Shown: positions 23,790 to 34,068 of the stretch, one piece after another
Layout: each line of letters begins with the position of its first letter
How positions within the stretch are numbered: the first letter of the stretch is position 1
Assembly (NCBI GenBank): GCA_002682825.1
Contig: NOKP01000053.1
Location: 1-64,000 of the forward strand
Length of the DNA stretch: 64,000 nucleotides
From: Neonectria sp. B-13
Lineage: Eukaryota > Ascomycota > Sordariomycetes > Hypocreales > Nectriaceae
Reading direction: 5' to 3'
Program-made: the position numbers and the translations under genes
Notes under the pieces: generated by a model
What the model saw: the letters and a program-made list of their open reading frames with translations, nothing else
Database searches by the model: none
Told to the model about the DNA's origin: nothing

Positions 23790-25866
23790 TTAAATATAAT
23801 AATCCTTAATAATATATACCTAAAGACATTGTTAAAACTACTATTTGAACTACTGTTTCTACTTATCTGTGATTGCACTAAATTATATATTTCCTTTGCT
23901 TAAGCTTAACAGAGGGATAGATCTTTGGATTTTGAACCTAATTATTGACTTTTACCCCCTCCATCGGTTTATATCTTCCCTTTGCTAACAAGTGACAGCA
24001 TCAGTAGAACTCCCTCCGCTAAATCCCTTTATACAGTAGGATTCTCTTGCTTTCTAATGCAGTTATTACTCCTTTGGTTATAGGTTAGTTATTATAGTAT
24101 TGCTTATTAGCTATATGACCCATAAGATATAGTTATTATACTTTAGACTATTAATAAATCTCTTTTCTACATTAGTAGTATTACTATTCCTTTCTAGCTT
24201 TAAAGCTAGCCTTTCTAAAAAGACTTATTCTATTATAATCTACTAAGCTATTACTCTATTAGGCTAGATTCTATCTTATAGTAGGATATAATAACTAAAG
24301 ACTATTAACTAGACTAATTCCTTAGCCTTAGGGCTTAATTAGTTTTAACTTCTTTTATATCTTATAGATTAGACTTTTAAACTATAATTTATAGCTTAGA
24401 AATAAGGCTTAAATCTACTTAAAATAAGCTATATAGATTATATAAGAGCCTATAGGTATAGCTTAGTAAGAGCTCACTAGGCTATAGTATGATTTAGAAG
24501 GTAGTTATCTTATATAATTAATTGTATAATCTTTATATTATATAAAAGGTTAAATAGAATATAAAAGGCTTAGAAAGTATAAAGACTAGACTTTTATCCT
24601 AAGAGGTTTTAGCCTTTTCTAAGATCTAGCTTTTTTAAGGTCTAGCTTTTCTAAGATCTAGCTTTTCTAAGATCTAGCTTTTCTAAGATCTAGCTTTTCT
24701 AGCTAATTAAGGTAGTAAAACTTATACCTTAACTTTATAGTAGAAACTCTTATCTCCTTAAGTTATTATTACTTTAAGCTTAGGTATTAAGCCTATTATA
24801 TTATTATTTTTTCTATTTTCTTTTATACTATTTAACCTTTAGTTCTTTCTTTAGGTATATACTACTAAGGACTATTATATCTAAATATACTTAAAGAAAG
24901 AACTAAAAGTTAAATCATATAAAAGAAAATAGAAAAAATAATAGTATAATAGGCTTAATACTTAAGCTTAAAGTAATAATAACTTAAGGAAATAAAAGTT
25001 TCTATTATAAAGTTAAAGTATAAGTTTTATTACTTTAATTAGCTAAAAAAGCTAGATTTTAGAAAAGCTAAATCTTAGAAAAGTTAAACCTTAGAAAAGT
25101 TAAATCTTAGAAAAGGTTAAAACCTTTTAAAATAAAAGCTTAGTTTTTATACTTTTTAGATTATTTTTTTATATTCTATTTAATCTTTTATATAATATAA
25201 AAACTATATACTTAATTATATAAAATAACCTTTTAAATTATACTATAGCTTAATAAGCCCTTATTAAGCTATACTTATAAGCTCTTATATAATTTATATA
25301 GCTTATTATAAGTAAATTTAAGTCTTATTTCTAAGCTATAAATTATAGTTTAAAAGTCTAATCTATAAGATATAAAAAAGATTAAAATTAATTAATACCC
25401 TAAGGCTAAAGAATTAATTTAATTAATAATCTTTAATTATTATATCTTATTATAAGATAGAATCTAGCCTTATAGAATAATAGTTTAATAGATTATAATA
25501 GAATAAATCTTTCTAAAGAGACTAACTTTAAAGCTAGAAAGGAATAATAATACTATTAATATAAAAAAAAGGTTTATCAATAGTCTAAAGTATAATAATT
25601 ATATCTTATAGATTATATAGCTAATAAGTAATACTATACTAACCAACCTATAACTAAAGGAGTAATAACTGTCTTAGAAAGTGAGAGAATCTATAGAGGG
25701 ATTTAGTAGAAAGAGTTCTAAGAAGCTAGAGGGGGTAAAAGTTAATAATTAGGTTTAAAATCCAAAGATTTATCCTTCTATTAAGCTTAAGCAAAGGAAA
25801 TATATAATTATTTAGTATAATTATAGATAAGTAGAAATAATAGTCTAAATAGTAGTTTTAATAGTA
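23790..25866 (-). mobile_element. Family P copy M5 split by P9
   Basis: A reverse-orientation copy in two pieces, 23790-23826 and 24885-25866, separated by plus-strand copy P9. It is followed at 25867-25905 by a 39-base plus-strand family P tail, so yet another copy was involved. No clear duplication flanks M5 itself. Mirror at 44580-46656. Confidence 0.82.
23827..24884 (+). mobile_element. Family P copy P9 nested in M5
   Basis: Full 1,058-base copy with flanking 13-base repeats ATATACCTAAAGA (23814-23826) and ATATACTTAAAGA (24885-24897). The single difference is a C/T change, consistent with one RIP-type mutation after insertion. Mirror at 45562-46619. Confidence 0.9.
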
Positions 25867-26343
25867 TTTCTTTAAGTATATATTATTAAAAACTATTATA
25901 TTTAAATAACTTATAATTATTAAATAGTATATTCTTTTCTTAATAATAATATATTATTATAATTAAAAGTATTTTATCTTTTTATAAAGGAAATATTACT
26001 ATTAAAACTACTATTTAAACTACTATTTCTATTTATTTATAATTATATTAAATAGTTATATATTTCATTTATTTAAGCTTAATAGAAGAATAAATCTTTA
26101 GATTTTAAACCTAATTATTAACTTTTATCCTTTCTATCTATTAATACTAGAAATAACTATTAGACTTTTTAGAACTCCTTTTATTAAATCCCTTTATATA
26201 GCTTTATAATTAATATTAAAAATAATTATAAGATTTCTTTAGTTTCTAATATATTACCTTTTTAACTATAAATTAATTTGAATAATATTATTTATTAACT
26301 ATATAATCTATAAGATATAAATAAGATTATATAGCTTCTTAAA

Positions 26344-26515
26344 TATAATAGAGCCTATAGGCTGCTATTATAATAGTAATTAGTACACTATATAGAGCTA
26401 TTATAAGAGTAGATATAAGGTATAGCAATTATAATAACTATAATTACTACTTAATCTTTTACTATAATAGTAACTAGTCTTTATATAGACTAGAATACCT
26501 CCTAGCCCTATAATA
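26344..26515 (+). repeat. 5' LTR of TRIM-like element
   Basis: 172 bases, matching the 3' LTR at 26764-26935 with scattered C/T and G/A differences. Relative to the 140-base solo LTR at 5216 it carries an insertion before the final TAGAATACCTCCTAGC stretch. Confidence 0.88.
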
Positions 26516-26763
26516 AAGTAATTGCAAATCTATAAGTCTAATAGTAAAGAGATTAGGATTTAATTCCCTATTCTTAGTAGGGTTTCTTATGCCTAAGCTT
26601 ATAGAATAAGACTATTATAGGTAGCTATAATAGGCTTAGACCTTAGGGGTTAATATTTATTATAGTATCCTAAGACTTACAATAGGTCTTAAAGGGCATA
26701 GGCCAAAGGTATACAATTAGAGGCTATAGTAACTTAAGGTATATTGCTTTAGAAAGGGGATAG

Positions 26764-26935
26764 TATAATAGGGCCTATAGGCTGCTATTATAGTAGTGAT
26801 TAGTGTACTATATAGGGCTATTATAAGGGCAGATATAAGGTATAGTAATTGTAGTAACTATAATTACTGCTTAAATTTTTATTATAATAGTAATTAGTCT
26901 TTATATAAGCTAGAATATCTCTTAGCTCTATAATA
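26764..26935 (+). repeat. 3' LTR of TRIM-like element
   Basis: 172 bases, direct repeat of 26344-26515, preceded by a purine-rich tract. Confidence 0.88.
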
Positions 26936-27769
26936 TTAAAGAACTTCTTTTTTATAATAATAATATTATTATTCTTTTTTAACTTTAGAGCTAATCTCTT
27001 TAGAAAGAACTATTCTATTATAATCTATTAAACTATTATTATATTAAACTAGATTCTATTTTATAATAAGATATTATAATTAAAGATTATTAATTAAACT
27101 AATTTCTTAGGCTTAAAATAGTTAATTATAAGCTATTTTATATATTTTAAATTAGACTTTTAAGTTATAATTTATAATATAAAAATAAGACTTAAATACC
27201 TTTTTAATTTATTATATAGATTATATAAAAGTCTATATATACAGCTTAATAAAAACTTATTAAGCTATAATATAATTTAAATAATAATTATTTTATATAA
27301 TTAATAGTATAATTATTATATTATATAAAAGATTAAATAAAATATAAAAAGCTTAAAAAGTATAAAAGTTAATTAAGCTTTTATCTTAAAAGATTTTAAT
27401 CTTTTTTAAGATTTAGCTTTTTTAAAGTTTAATTTTTCTAAGATTTAACTTTTCTAGCTAATTAAGATAATAAAACTTATATTTTTAACTTTATAATAGA
27501 AACTTTTATTTTCTTAACTTATTATTATCTTAGGCTTAAGTATTAAGCTTATTATACTATTATTTTTTCTATTTTCTTTTATACTATATAATCTTTAGTT
27601 CTTTCTCTAAGTATATATTACTAAGGACTATTATATTTAAATAAAGGAAATATAGTTTATAACTAGCTTTAACTTCTAGATTAAGCCTAGCCCCTTTAGT
27701 AAGTCTACTATATAAATAACCAATCATATTCTTACTCAGCTTAACAATTTTAAGTGTAGCATGGGGCAT

Positions 27770-28063
27770 TCATGCGAGCGCATCTTGGTTTCTCCAGCGA
27801 GTTACCTTAACATTGAACCCAGGATTTCTCTCCTTACTCTCTTCGGCGCCACGGCCGAGTCTCGGCGCAAGGCAAGATTCCAGCAACTCCAATAGAACCC
27901 GGATGCCCGAGAACTCGGTGACACGAGGTGGCATGGACACGGCGACACCGAACACCATTTGATCGATGCATTTTTGCCGCATCTTGTGACCGTAGAAGAA
28001 TACACCAAGCAAACGCTCACCCTCGGACTCGTTGAACGTCTTCGCTGGGATGATGGAGTAATT
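27770..28063 (-). pseudogene. Exon-like open fragment at island edge
   Basis: A 98-codon open stretch ending in TGA, preceded on its coding strand by TCTTAG, which could be an intron acceptor. It reads NYSIIPAKTFNESEGERLLG at the start and later contains FFYGHKMRQKCIDQMVFGVA. Composition is ordinary and unlike the AT-rich DNA that begins about 20 bases past its stop. I do not recognise the family. No matching upstream exon was found in the next 300 bases, so it may be the surviving 3' exon of a gene cut by transposon insertion, or not coding at all: a 66-codon frame overlaps it on the other strand. Confidence 0.35.
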
Positions 28064-29733
28064 CTAAGACCCCCTGAAGCCCCTTCTACCACCCATGGGG
28101 AATTCCTTTCCTCGGAGGCCAGAATGCCAAATATACAGGGGTATCAAAATGTGAGCTAACATACGGATCATGCCGGCAAGGTGAAAAATGAACATGTGCT
28201 GGGAGCAAAGCTGCTACGTACACGGTTTAGAAATCAAGTAGTAGACTAAGCTGAGATTTAAGATCTACCACAGACAAGGTTGTTTGATAAGTATTGCAAC
28301 CAGGCAACTTTTATTTAGTTGTACCAAGCACGAATGCGTATTTACGACCGAGTATACTAGAGTGGCTCTCATGGAAGTGCCCGAATTGAAAACGCACGGA
28401 GTAAAATCGACCAATGGCATCTGCCTCGAACTCTCTCAACTAGTACTCAATGAAACCTTTCTGCTAGCTGAAATGTTTTTCCATTATCATAAGTAATCCT
28501 CAAAGGTTTTGGTCAGAGTCTGCTAGTTACACGCGTGCGATCTATCTAATGCAGTCATTGGGCTAGAGCAGCCTGATGAAATGCATTCCACCTACATTGT
28601 GCTGGGGAAGTGCATTACATGGCGGGGAGGACTATTAGCATGCAATGCTCGCCTCGAAGTACCTTAAAGCGCATCCTCATTTCTCGTCAGTACTCTTAAA
28701 GCAGCACAGAGCATGGGATGTGTACTATTCGACGACTTAAGCTCCATCATCACCTGGAATTTGAAAACCAGTTGCTTCATTCTGTTATACTAGTTTAGCT
28801 CTTTGGAAATAAAGACAATGGACCTAATCTACTGCTGGCGAAAAGCGTTTTTTCACAGGCGGCCGCTTCGGGCAGCTGTCGTTTCTGGGGAGAGCAACAG
28901 CTCGCAGAAAAGAGTACGTTAGAGAGGTATTTGATGTGTAAGCTTGTCACTGTCCGTCCACTGCCAACTCGCGATTCGGGGCCAAGATGCCTGCATTTAA
29001 CATGTATGGGCCGGAGAATCATAGCCGTTTACAATGCTACACAAGGACTCGATATCGACTTTCATGACGGCGGCAGTAACGTTAGGTTTGCAATACTGAA
29101 GGGCGAGTTCAGTGACTAGGGCTAAGTTATTAGTTTCAGCCTCGGCAACAGTTCGCAAGGCACTGTAAGAATTAGACTTGTTGCATGGCGTACAATGAGC
29201 TAGCACAAGAACTCAGTGCTCATTCTGGATCGTGCTCCCTTCCCATCATCATATCTTTATTAAGCGTCACTATTTAGCCCATTATAGAAGACGCTGATAA
29301 GCGCGGTACTAACGGTCTATTTAACTGAGTACATGTGTCCTGCTTGCTTGGTCCAAGTAGGAGTACATGTTCAAATATGGTCTCTGCTTGGCCATAACGG
29401 ACAATGTAAGTACTCCATTTCCGATTGTGCTTCACTACATGTCTCGAAAGGACAATCGCAGCGTTACTCAGCCGTTAGAGGGCTCCTCCGAATCCCATTT
29501 TCTCGCTCGAGATTCGGGCTATCTTGAGCTACTGAGTTTAAGACGAGGCGTAGAAGTAGACGGTTGAGCATGGTTGTCTTTATGTTACGTCATCAACACT
29601 ATTAAGTCTACTCTCTACTAATGTGTGAACACAACTCGAACAGCTCAGCTAGGGTATCCCAGGGCCGAACGACTGTCGGCGGCGCACAAGTACTGGTAAA
29701 AAAGCATTGGTCCCCAAACCCTTCATTATTATA
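28064..29733. other. Island segment without a convincing gene
   Basis: Ordinary base composition with several short frames under 80 codons on both strands, none with a recognisable motif or splice pattern. One minus-strand frame (29206-28997) has slightly protein-like content around ALRTVAEAETNNLALVTELA but overlaps another frame on the opposite strand. It may hold the 3' untranslated region of the 535-codon gene and decayed genic DNA. No RIP-like loss of CpA is visible. Confidence 0.6.
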
Positions 29734-31341
29734 TTACATGTGAAGCTCATCCGATCGAGTAGTTAACGAGCGTTGGAGCCCGTGATAGCTGGAAACCGGG
29801 CTCGAAAACTCACTTATTGGCGAGACAATATCCACAACGCTCGATTGAGGTGAGTTGGGTTGGAAGGATGCCCAGGAAGGCTGCGCAACCTCTTGGTCCT
29901 CTTGATATCCTCTGTCGTCTTGGTTTTCTCGAAACTGCGAAGGCTCCGCCCAAGTCACTGTGTCGTCGATACCATCAGCGTCGAGTCTGGCGCCAGCCGT
30001 TGTTGGGAGCAAGTTTCCTCCAACGTTGACAAGGCGAGACCCTTGGTACCACCATTGGTCCTCGAAGCCGTTATCGACTGTGACCATTGCTGCGGCCAAG
30101 GACTGCATCTCTCGAACCTTGCTCTTGTCACGATCGTTGAATTCAGGCCGACGGGAAGATCCAGGAGACGTTTCCAAGACTTGTGGCGTGTTACTTTGGC
30201 GCCGGTAGGCTTGCTCGTCGCTGTCTTCGTTGTCGTCGTCGGCATAGCCCATCGGGAAGGTCCATGAGGACCAGGGCATTCCATCCTCGCCCAGTCGGAA
30301 CTGATTTGGAGTTGCGGGTAGAGCTTTCCAGACTTCAGGCTGAGGTCTCGATCTTTGTGTGTTACCCATCGTGTTGGGGTTGGAGGATTCCGCGTTGACA
30401 TCCCACGGACTGTCGTTGAAGGGAGGAGGAGCGGATCTCCCACGCTCATGCGAGCTGCGGGTTTGTGAGCGTGAAGGTCGCTGGGTAGGTAGAGCTTCCC
30501 ATTGGAGGGTTTGGGTTTGCAGCTGTTGCTGTTGCGGTGGTGGTTGTTGCTGCTGTTGCTGCTGGACCAGTGGAGGAACGGCTACAATATCCCTGGTGAA
30601 ATAAGATGGCTGAGTATTTTGGGGCTGAAGATAGTGTTGTGATTGGATCTGAGGTTGAGTTTGTAGTTGAGGTTGAGTCTGAGGTTGTGTTTGAGATTGT
30701 GATGGCTGCTGGTATACGACAGGGGCGGTCAAGAAGTTTGTGGTTGGCGGAGGAAGCTGTCGAGGGAAATGATTTGCGCGGTCTCGCATGCTCTTTGACA
30801 TATAAGTGAGCTGACGATTCCGGGGAGTATGGCGGGGGGTCCATGACACCCCGAACTCGAAGTGGACGTAGATGGCGGGCCGCTCAGCCATGGCGGCGGT
30901 GGAGACAGTGGGATCGCAATTGGCGAGGATGTCTGGAGGGCGAAGATTGGATCTGCTACTTGAGCGGGAACGAGAGCGCAGTCCAAGCAGTGACTGTGAG
31001 GACGATCGAGGCCGGAGATGCGGATCGGGAGAAACGTCCGGGTCGAGGCGAGTGGTGTTTGGCGAGAAGGAGGCCGCGGCGGAGGTAGAGGCGGAAGCGG
31101 AGACGGAGACGGAGACCGGAGCGAGATGTGACGAATGGGGCGGGGACGGATGCGGCAGGGAGAAAGGCGGGGCGACCGGAGGTAACGAGGATGGCGGTAG
31201 GGATAGCGGATGAGTCGACGTGGAAGTAGAGTGAGTAGAAGTAGAAGAAGAAAAAGTCGACGAAGTAGAAGAGGTAGTTGTAGCAGCAGAAAAAGGGTAG
31301 CGGACAGAATGTAGAGATTGAGTTGCCCACCTCGTGCCCAT
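29734..31341 (-). CDS. Uncharacterised low-complexity protein, 535 aa
   Basis: Intronless frame of 535 codons from the first in-frame ATG at 31341-31339 to TAA; the open frame runs 40 codons further upstream but without an ATG. I do not recognise a named family. From the start: a Ser/Thr-rich stretch (about 17-45), Pro/Ser-rich (50-75), alternating Ser/Val/Ala (76-92), Arg/Ser-rich (110-132), a less biased segment with IYVHFEFGVSWTPRH (157-171), a Gln/Pro-rich region with seven consecutive Gln (about 260-266), an acidic DDDNEDSDE stretch (369-377), and a C-terminal block with DNGFEDQWWYQG (423-434) that looks the most structured. No signal peptide or membrane helix is evident. The composition suggests an intracellular, possibly regulatory or scaffold, largely disordered protein. 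Codon use and base composition are those of a normal gene, unlike the AT-rich flanks. Same strand as the RTA1-like gene, about 2.7 kb downstream of it. Confidence 0.72.
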   Translation of the reverse strand: MGTRWATQSLHSVRYPFSAATTTSSTSSTFSSSTSTHSTSTSTHPLSLPPSSLPPVAPPFSLPHPSPPHSSHLAPVSVSVSASASTSAAASFSPNTTRLDPDVSPDPHLRPRSSSQSLLGLRSRSRSSSRSNLRPPDILANCDPTVSTAAMAERPAIYVHFEFGVSWTPRHTPRNRQLTYMSKSMRDRANHFPRQLPPPTTNFLTAPVVYQQPSQSQTQPQTQPQLQTQPQIQSQHYLQPQNTQPSYFTRDIVAVPPLVQQQQQQQPPPQQQQLQTQTLQWEALPTQRPSRSQTRSSHERGRSAPPPFNDSPWDVNAESSNPNTMGNTQRSRPQPEVWKALPATPNQFRLGEDGMPWSSWTFPMGYADDDNEDSDEQAYRRQSNTPQVLETSPGSSRRPEFNDRDKSKVREMQSLAAAMVTVDNGFEDQWWYQGSRLVNVGGNLLPTTAGARLDADGIDDTVTWAEPSQFRENQDDRGYQEDQEVAQPSWASFQPNSPQSSVVDIVSPISEFSSPVSSYHGLQRSLTTRSDELHM

Positions 31342-31790
31342 CCTTTGGAGGAGAGCGACTGGGTTCAAAGGCGAAGTGGCGGCACAAGCCTCGGTACCTT
31401 GACTCAGGTTGGTGGGCAGGGTAGCAAGGTACTTGGTAGCTAAGGTGAGCCCTAGTCTCAAGCCTCAATCGCTGTATTTGGGTCTTTTGAGCTCTTGGAG
31501 TTTTTGGATCTTTTGGATCCCTGTCGGACGTGGATTAAGATAGGGCGGCTTTGCCACCTGACCTTGGCCAGCTGGTGGTGGTTCAGCTGAACTGAACAGA
31601 CCCAAGATATCTGATCGGGATTTCGGGTTTCGAGAGCGGTCTGGAATGGTCGACAGTGGTACAGGTTCGTTGTGGTTGATAGGCTGTCGGGCAGGATCGC
31701 TGGCTTGTTTTGACGTTTTGATGATTCGACTGGAATGAAGGCGGAGTATGTCTCGTTTCTCTCTGGGAGTGATTGGTCAAGAGGAAGGAG

Positions 31791-31811
31791 AATGAATGAA
31801 TGAATGAATGA
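31791..31811. repeat. (ATGA)n/(TCAT)n microsatellite
   Basis: About five units of a 4-base repeat within the probable leader of the 535-codon gene; the mirror copy is at 38635-38655. Confidence 0.85.
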
Positions 31812-32059
31812 CTTGGTTGAGTTGGGTCGTTCTGATCGTCTCGGACCACTTTTTGCCTTCTTTCTTTTCGGTTGCCTTTGATTCCAAAAACAACTAGCAG
31901 TCCCCAGAGAATTCCCTGAACAAATTGACTGACTCGCCTCTCTTGGGTGGATGAGGTACGATGCAGTAATTCACTGGCGGACGAGTGGTGGTGGTGGTCC
32001 TCTTCGGTGGTGTTGGTGTGTTTGTGGCGGTGGAGTGCTCAGCTGAGGAGGAGGGCTCT

Positions 32060-32094
32060 GGTACAAGTACAAGTACAGCACAGCACAGCACAGT
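32060..32094. repeat. Short GTACAA/CACAG tandem repeats
   Basis: Three ACAAGT units followed by about four CACAG units in the region upstream of the 535-codon gene; mirror at 38352-38386. Confidence 0.75.
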
Positions 32095-32612
32095 GGATCA
32101 CAGTAATCGCTGCACTGAATTGTCAGGTTGCGTGTGGCGAGGGCGAATTGCGAGAGCGAGGGCGAGGGCGGAAGACGAAAGACGACGGGTGTCTTTATCG
32201 GTCGACTTTTGTTTTGTCTCTTATTTTAGACTGTGGCGGAGGCGGTAGTCTAGACGGCGAATATTGGACACGCGTATTTGTTTTGTTGATGGATCGTTCT
32301 CGTTCGCTGTTCGTCTGGTGGGTGGTTCAACTCGGTTTCGGCTTCGCTCTGGTGTTTTCTTGCCCAACCGACGTCGAGGTTGAAGGAGTAAGAAGAAGAG
32401 TGAGAGAATTAAAGAATCCTTAGTCGAAGGAATGAACCTGTACATCTATTATCATCCATCCATCCCATCTATCAAGGGCATGTGTTAGGCTTGGGGGCTT
32501 GTACGGGGCGCTTCCTGGGAGATGAGCGTCAAGTGGAACATGGAATGACGGGACGAGGGAAACACTGCACCCAAACGTCCATCATTTGGGCGATGGATCT
32601 GGACGGAGATGG

Positions 32613-32669
32613 CTGCATGGAGATGCATGGAGGTGTGCATGGAGATGCCCGAAGGTGCGTGGAGATGCT
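32613..32669. repeat. Imperfect GCATGGAGAT tandem array
   Basis: Five imperfect units built on GCATGGAGAT/GCGTGGAGAT between the two island genes; mirror at 37777-37833. No role is evident. Confidence 0.7.
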
Positions 32670-34068
32670 TGGTTGAAGGATCAAGTGCATGTTTTAGTGA
32701 GTCCATACATGCCATCACTGCATTACAGCACCAACAGTAGCACCGAATACCTGCAAATTGTAATGGAATCTATCCAATGGAGCACAGCCGCCAGACAGGC
32801 TTCGCCGCAGTTGGCTGATATGAGACGGCGCTTGACGGGGGAAAGGATCCCTCATCCATCCTCATTCAGATCCTCATTCCCATTCTTCTTCAGCGGCCAT
32901 TATTATCCTCGTGCAACTTTCTCCCTGACAGGTACCATGTCGCTGGAAATCCCCTGACGTGAGGCCCTAGCTGTGGCTGTGCTGTCCATCGTCAGGGGTG
33001 CGCGCCCCCGGGCCACTAAGCGCATCCTCCTTGCCGTCGAGTAGCAGACATGAAGTACCAGTACATGCATGCACGGGCACTTGCCTTTTGTCTCAGCTAA
33101 GATGATTTGGAGAACAGCCTGTCAGGATCGTCACACAGTGAGTGACACGGCTCATTCGTCCTTTTCCCTCGAACAAAACAAACATTAATAACGCGCAACC
33201 AAGCTGCATTGCCATCTCTTCTGCCTGTTTATGCAAAGCTTCTGTTTAAGCGACCTGCGGTCCACTCCTTCATGCGACTTTACCTATCTGTGCGCACCCA
33301 GCTGGAGAGACTGGAGTCAACCCCATCATTTAGACCACGGCCGAGAATGCAACAAAAGCAGACAGATGCCAGCCAGGCATGTGCTTTGACAAAGTGCAGA
33401 CCTTTTCCCCCATTCTTCACCCATCTGCACACTGACCAGTCAACCCTTGAACCCTCTGGCTGTTGACCTGGCCCATCGTGAGATATTCTTAGCAACCGTC
33501 ATCTCCCATCTCCCATCATCACGACTCCGCCTTGCGCCGTTGCTGCGCCGTCGCCGACCATTTCATCCACCGCAAGCCTGTCCCGCCCCGCCCACGAGCT
33601 AGCTTGTTCTCGGTCTCGCATCTCCATCTCGGACTACCAGCATCTGTATTGGATAACGGGACGAAGCCTCAGACTTAGGCAAGGCATCTTTCGGCAGGAT
33701 CAATATCAGAAAAGACCGGGGGCAAACGACACCATCACATCCCCGGTCGTCCCCAGTTCATTCCTAAGAAGCAAGCGGTACGCTCCTCGCGCTCTTCGTC
33801 ACGGGATCAGCGAAGCTCTATCCTGAGACATGATTCTTCAAGTTCGACCCAATTTATCCATCTGTACAGGGAAAACCGTAGCAAACCCAACCCAAGACTC
33901 TCTGGGTATGACTAACTACTTACCTGTATCGAAGCTTCCAGCTCGAGGCCAGTTCGGCAGATTCCCCGGGCACAGGTCGCCAAAGAGTTTCGTAGTCAGC
34001 CGCTCGCCAATTTTCCAACATGTCGAAGCTTTCTGTCTCCACTCCCCGTCCCGTCTCATCATCCCCCT

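Larger units (their letters stand above)
26344..26935 (+). mobile_element. TRIM-like miniature LTR retrotransposon
   Basis: Two direct terminal repeats of 172 bases (26344-26515 and 26764-26935) begin TATAATAG.GCC and end in CTATAATA, RIP-shifted forms of the TGTAACAGGG...CCCTGTGACA ends seen at 5216-5355. The 248-base interior has no coding capacity. A purine tract AGAAAGGGGATAG just before the second repeat fits a polypurine tract, and AAGTAATTGCAAATC right after the first repeat is where a primer-binding site would lie. Perfect TTAAA duplications at 26339-26343 and 26936-26940. It needs enzymes from an autonomous LTR element. Confidence 0.9.
25997..27640 (+). mobile_element. Family P copy P10 at the island border
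   Basis: Full copy (about 1,047 bases without the nested TRIM element) with perfect 13-bp direct repeats ATAAAGGAAATAT at 25984-25996 and 27641-27653. It is the last transposon before the gene island; ordinary composition begins about 110 bases beyond it. Mirror at 42806-44449. Confidence 0.9.
31342..34068. promoter_or_regulatory. Intergenic region with leader of the 535-aa gene
   Basis: About 2.7 kb between the 3' end of the RTA1-like gene and the start of the 535-codon gene. The 1 kb nearest the start at 31341 is strongly pyrimidine-biased on the coding strand and contains two microsatellites, as in many fungal promoter and 5' untranslated regions. Short frames here (for example 88 codons at 31583-31849) could be upstream frames in a long leader but show no conserved motif. 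No TATA box or specific factor site can be assigned with confidence. Confidence 0.5.

Noticed and set aside
26516..26590. A tRNA gene in the TRIM interior (stretch with TTTAATTCCC resembling a T arm)
   Set aside because: No matching acceptor or anticodon stems could be drawn. It may be a primer-binding region or chance.
6446..27640. A centromere or rDNA-type region
   Set aside because: AT-rich RIP-damaged transposons occur in centromeres but also in many dispersed blocks; nothing specific for a centromere and no rRNA sequence was seen.
28997..29206. A 69-codon minus-strand gene in the island
   Set aside because: No motif or splice sites, and overlapped by an equally long frame on the opposite strand.
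29817..30604. Several frames of 70-164 codons overlapping the 535-codon gene on both strands
   Set aside because: They overlap completely with the longer frame and consist of repeats read in other frames, such as poly-Cys from the Gln codons.
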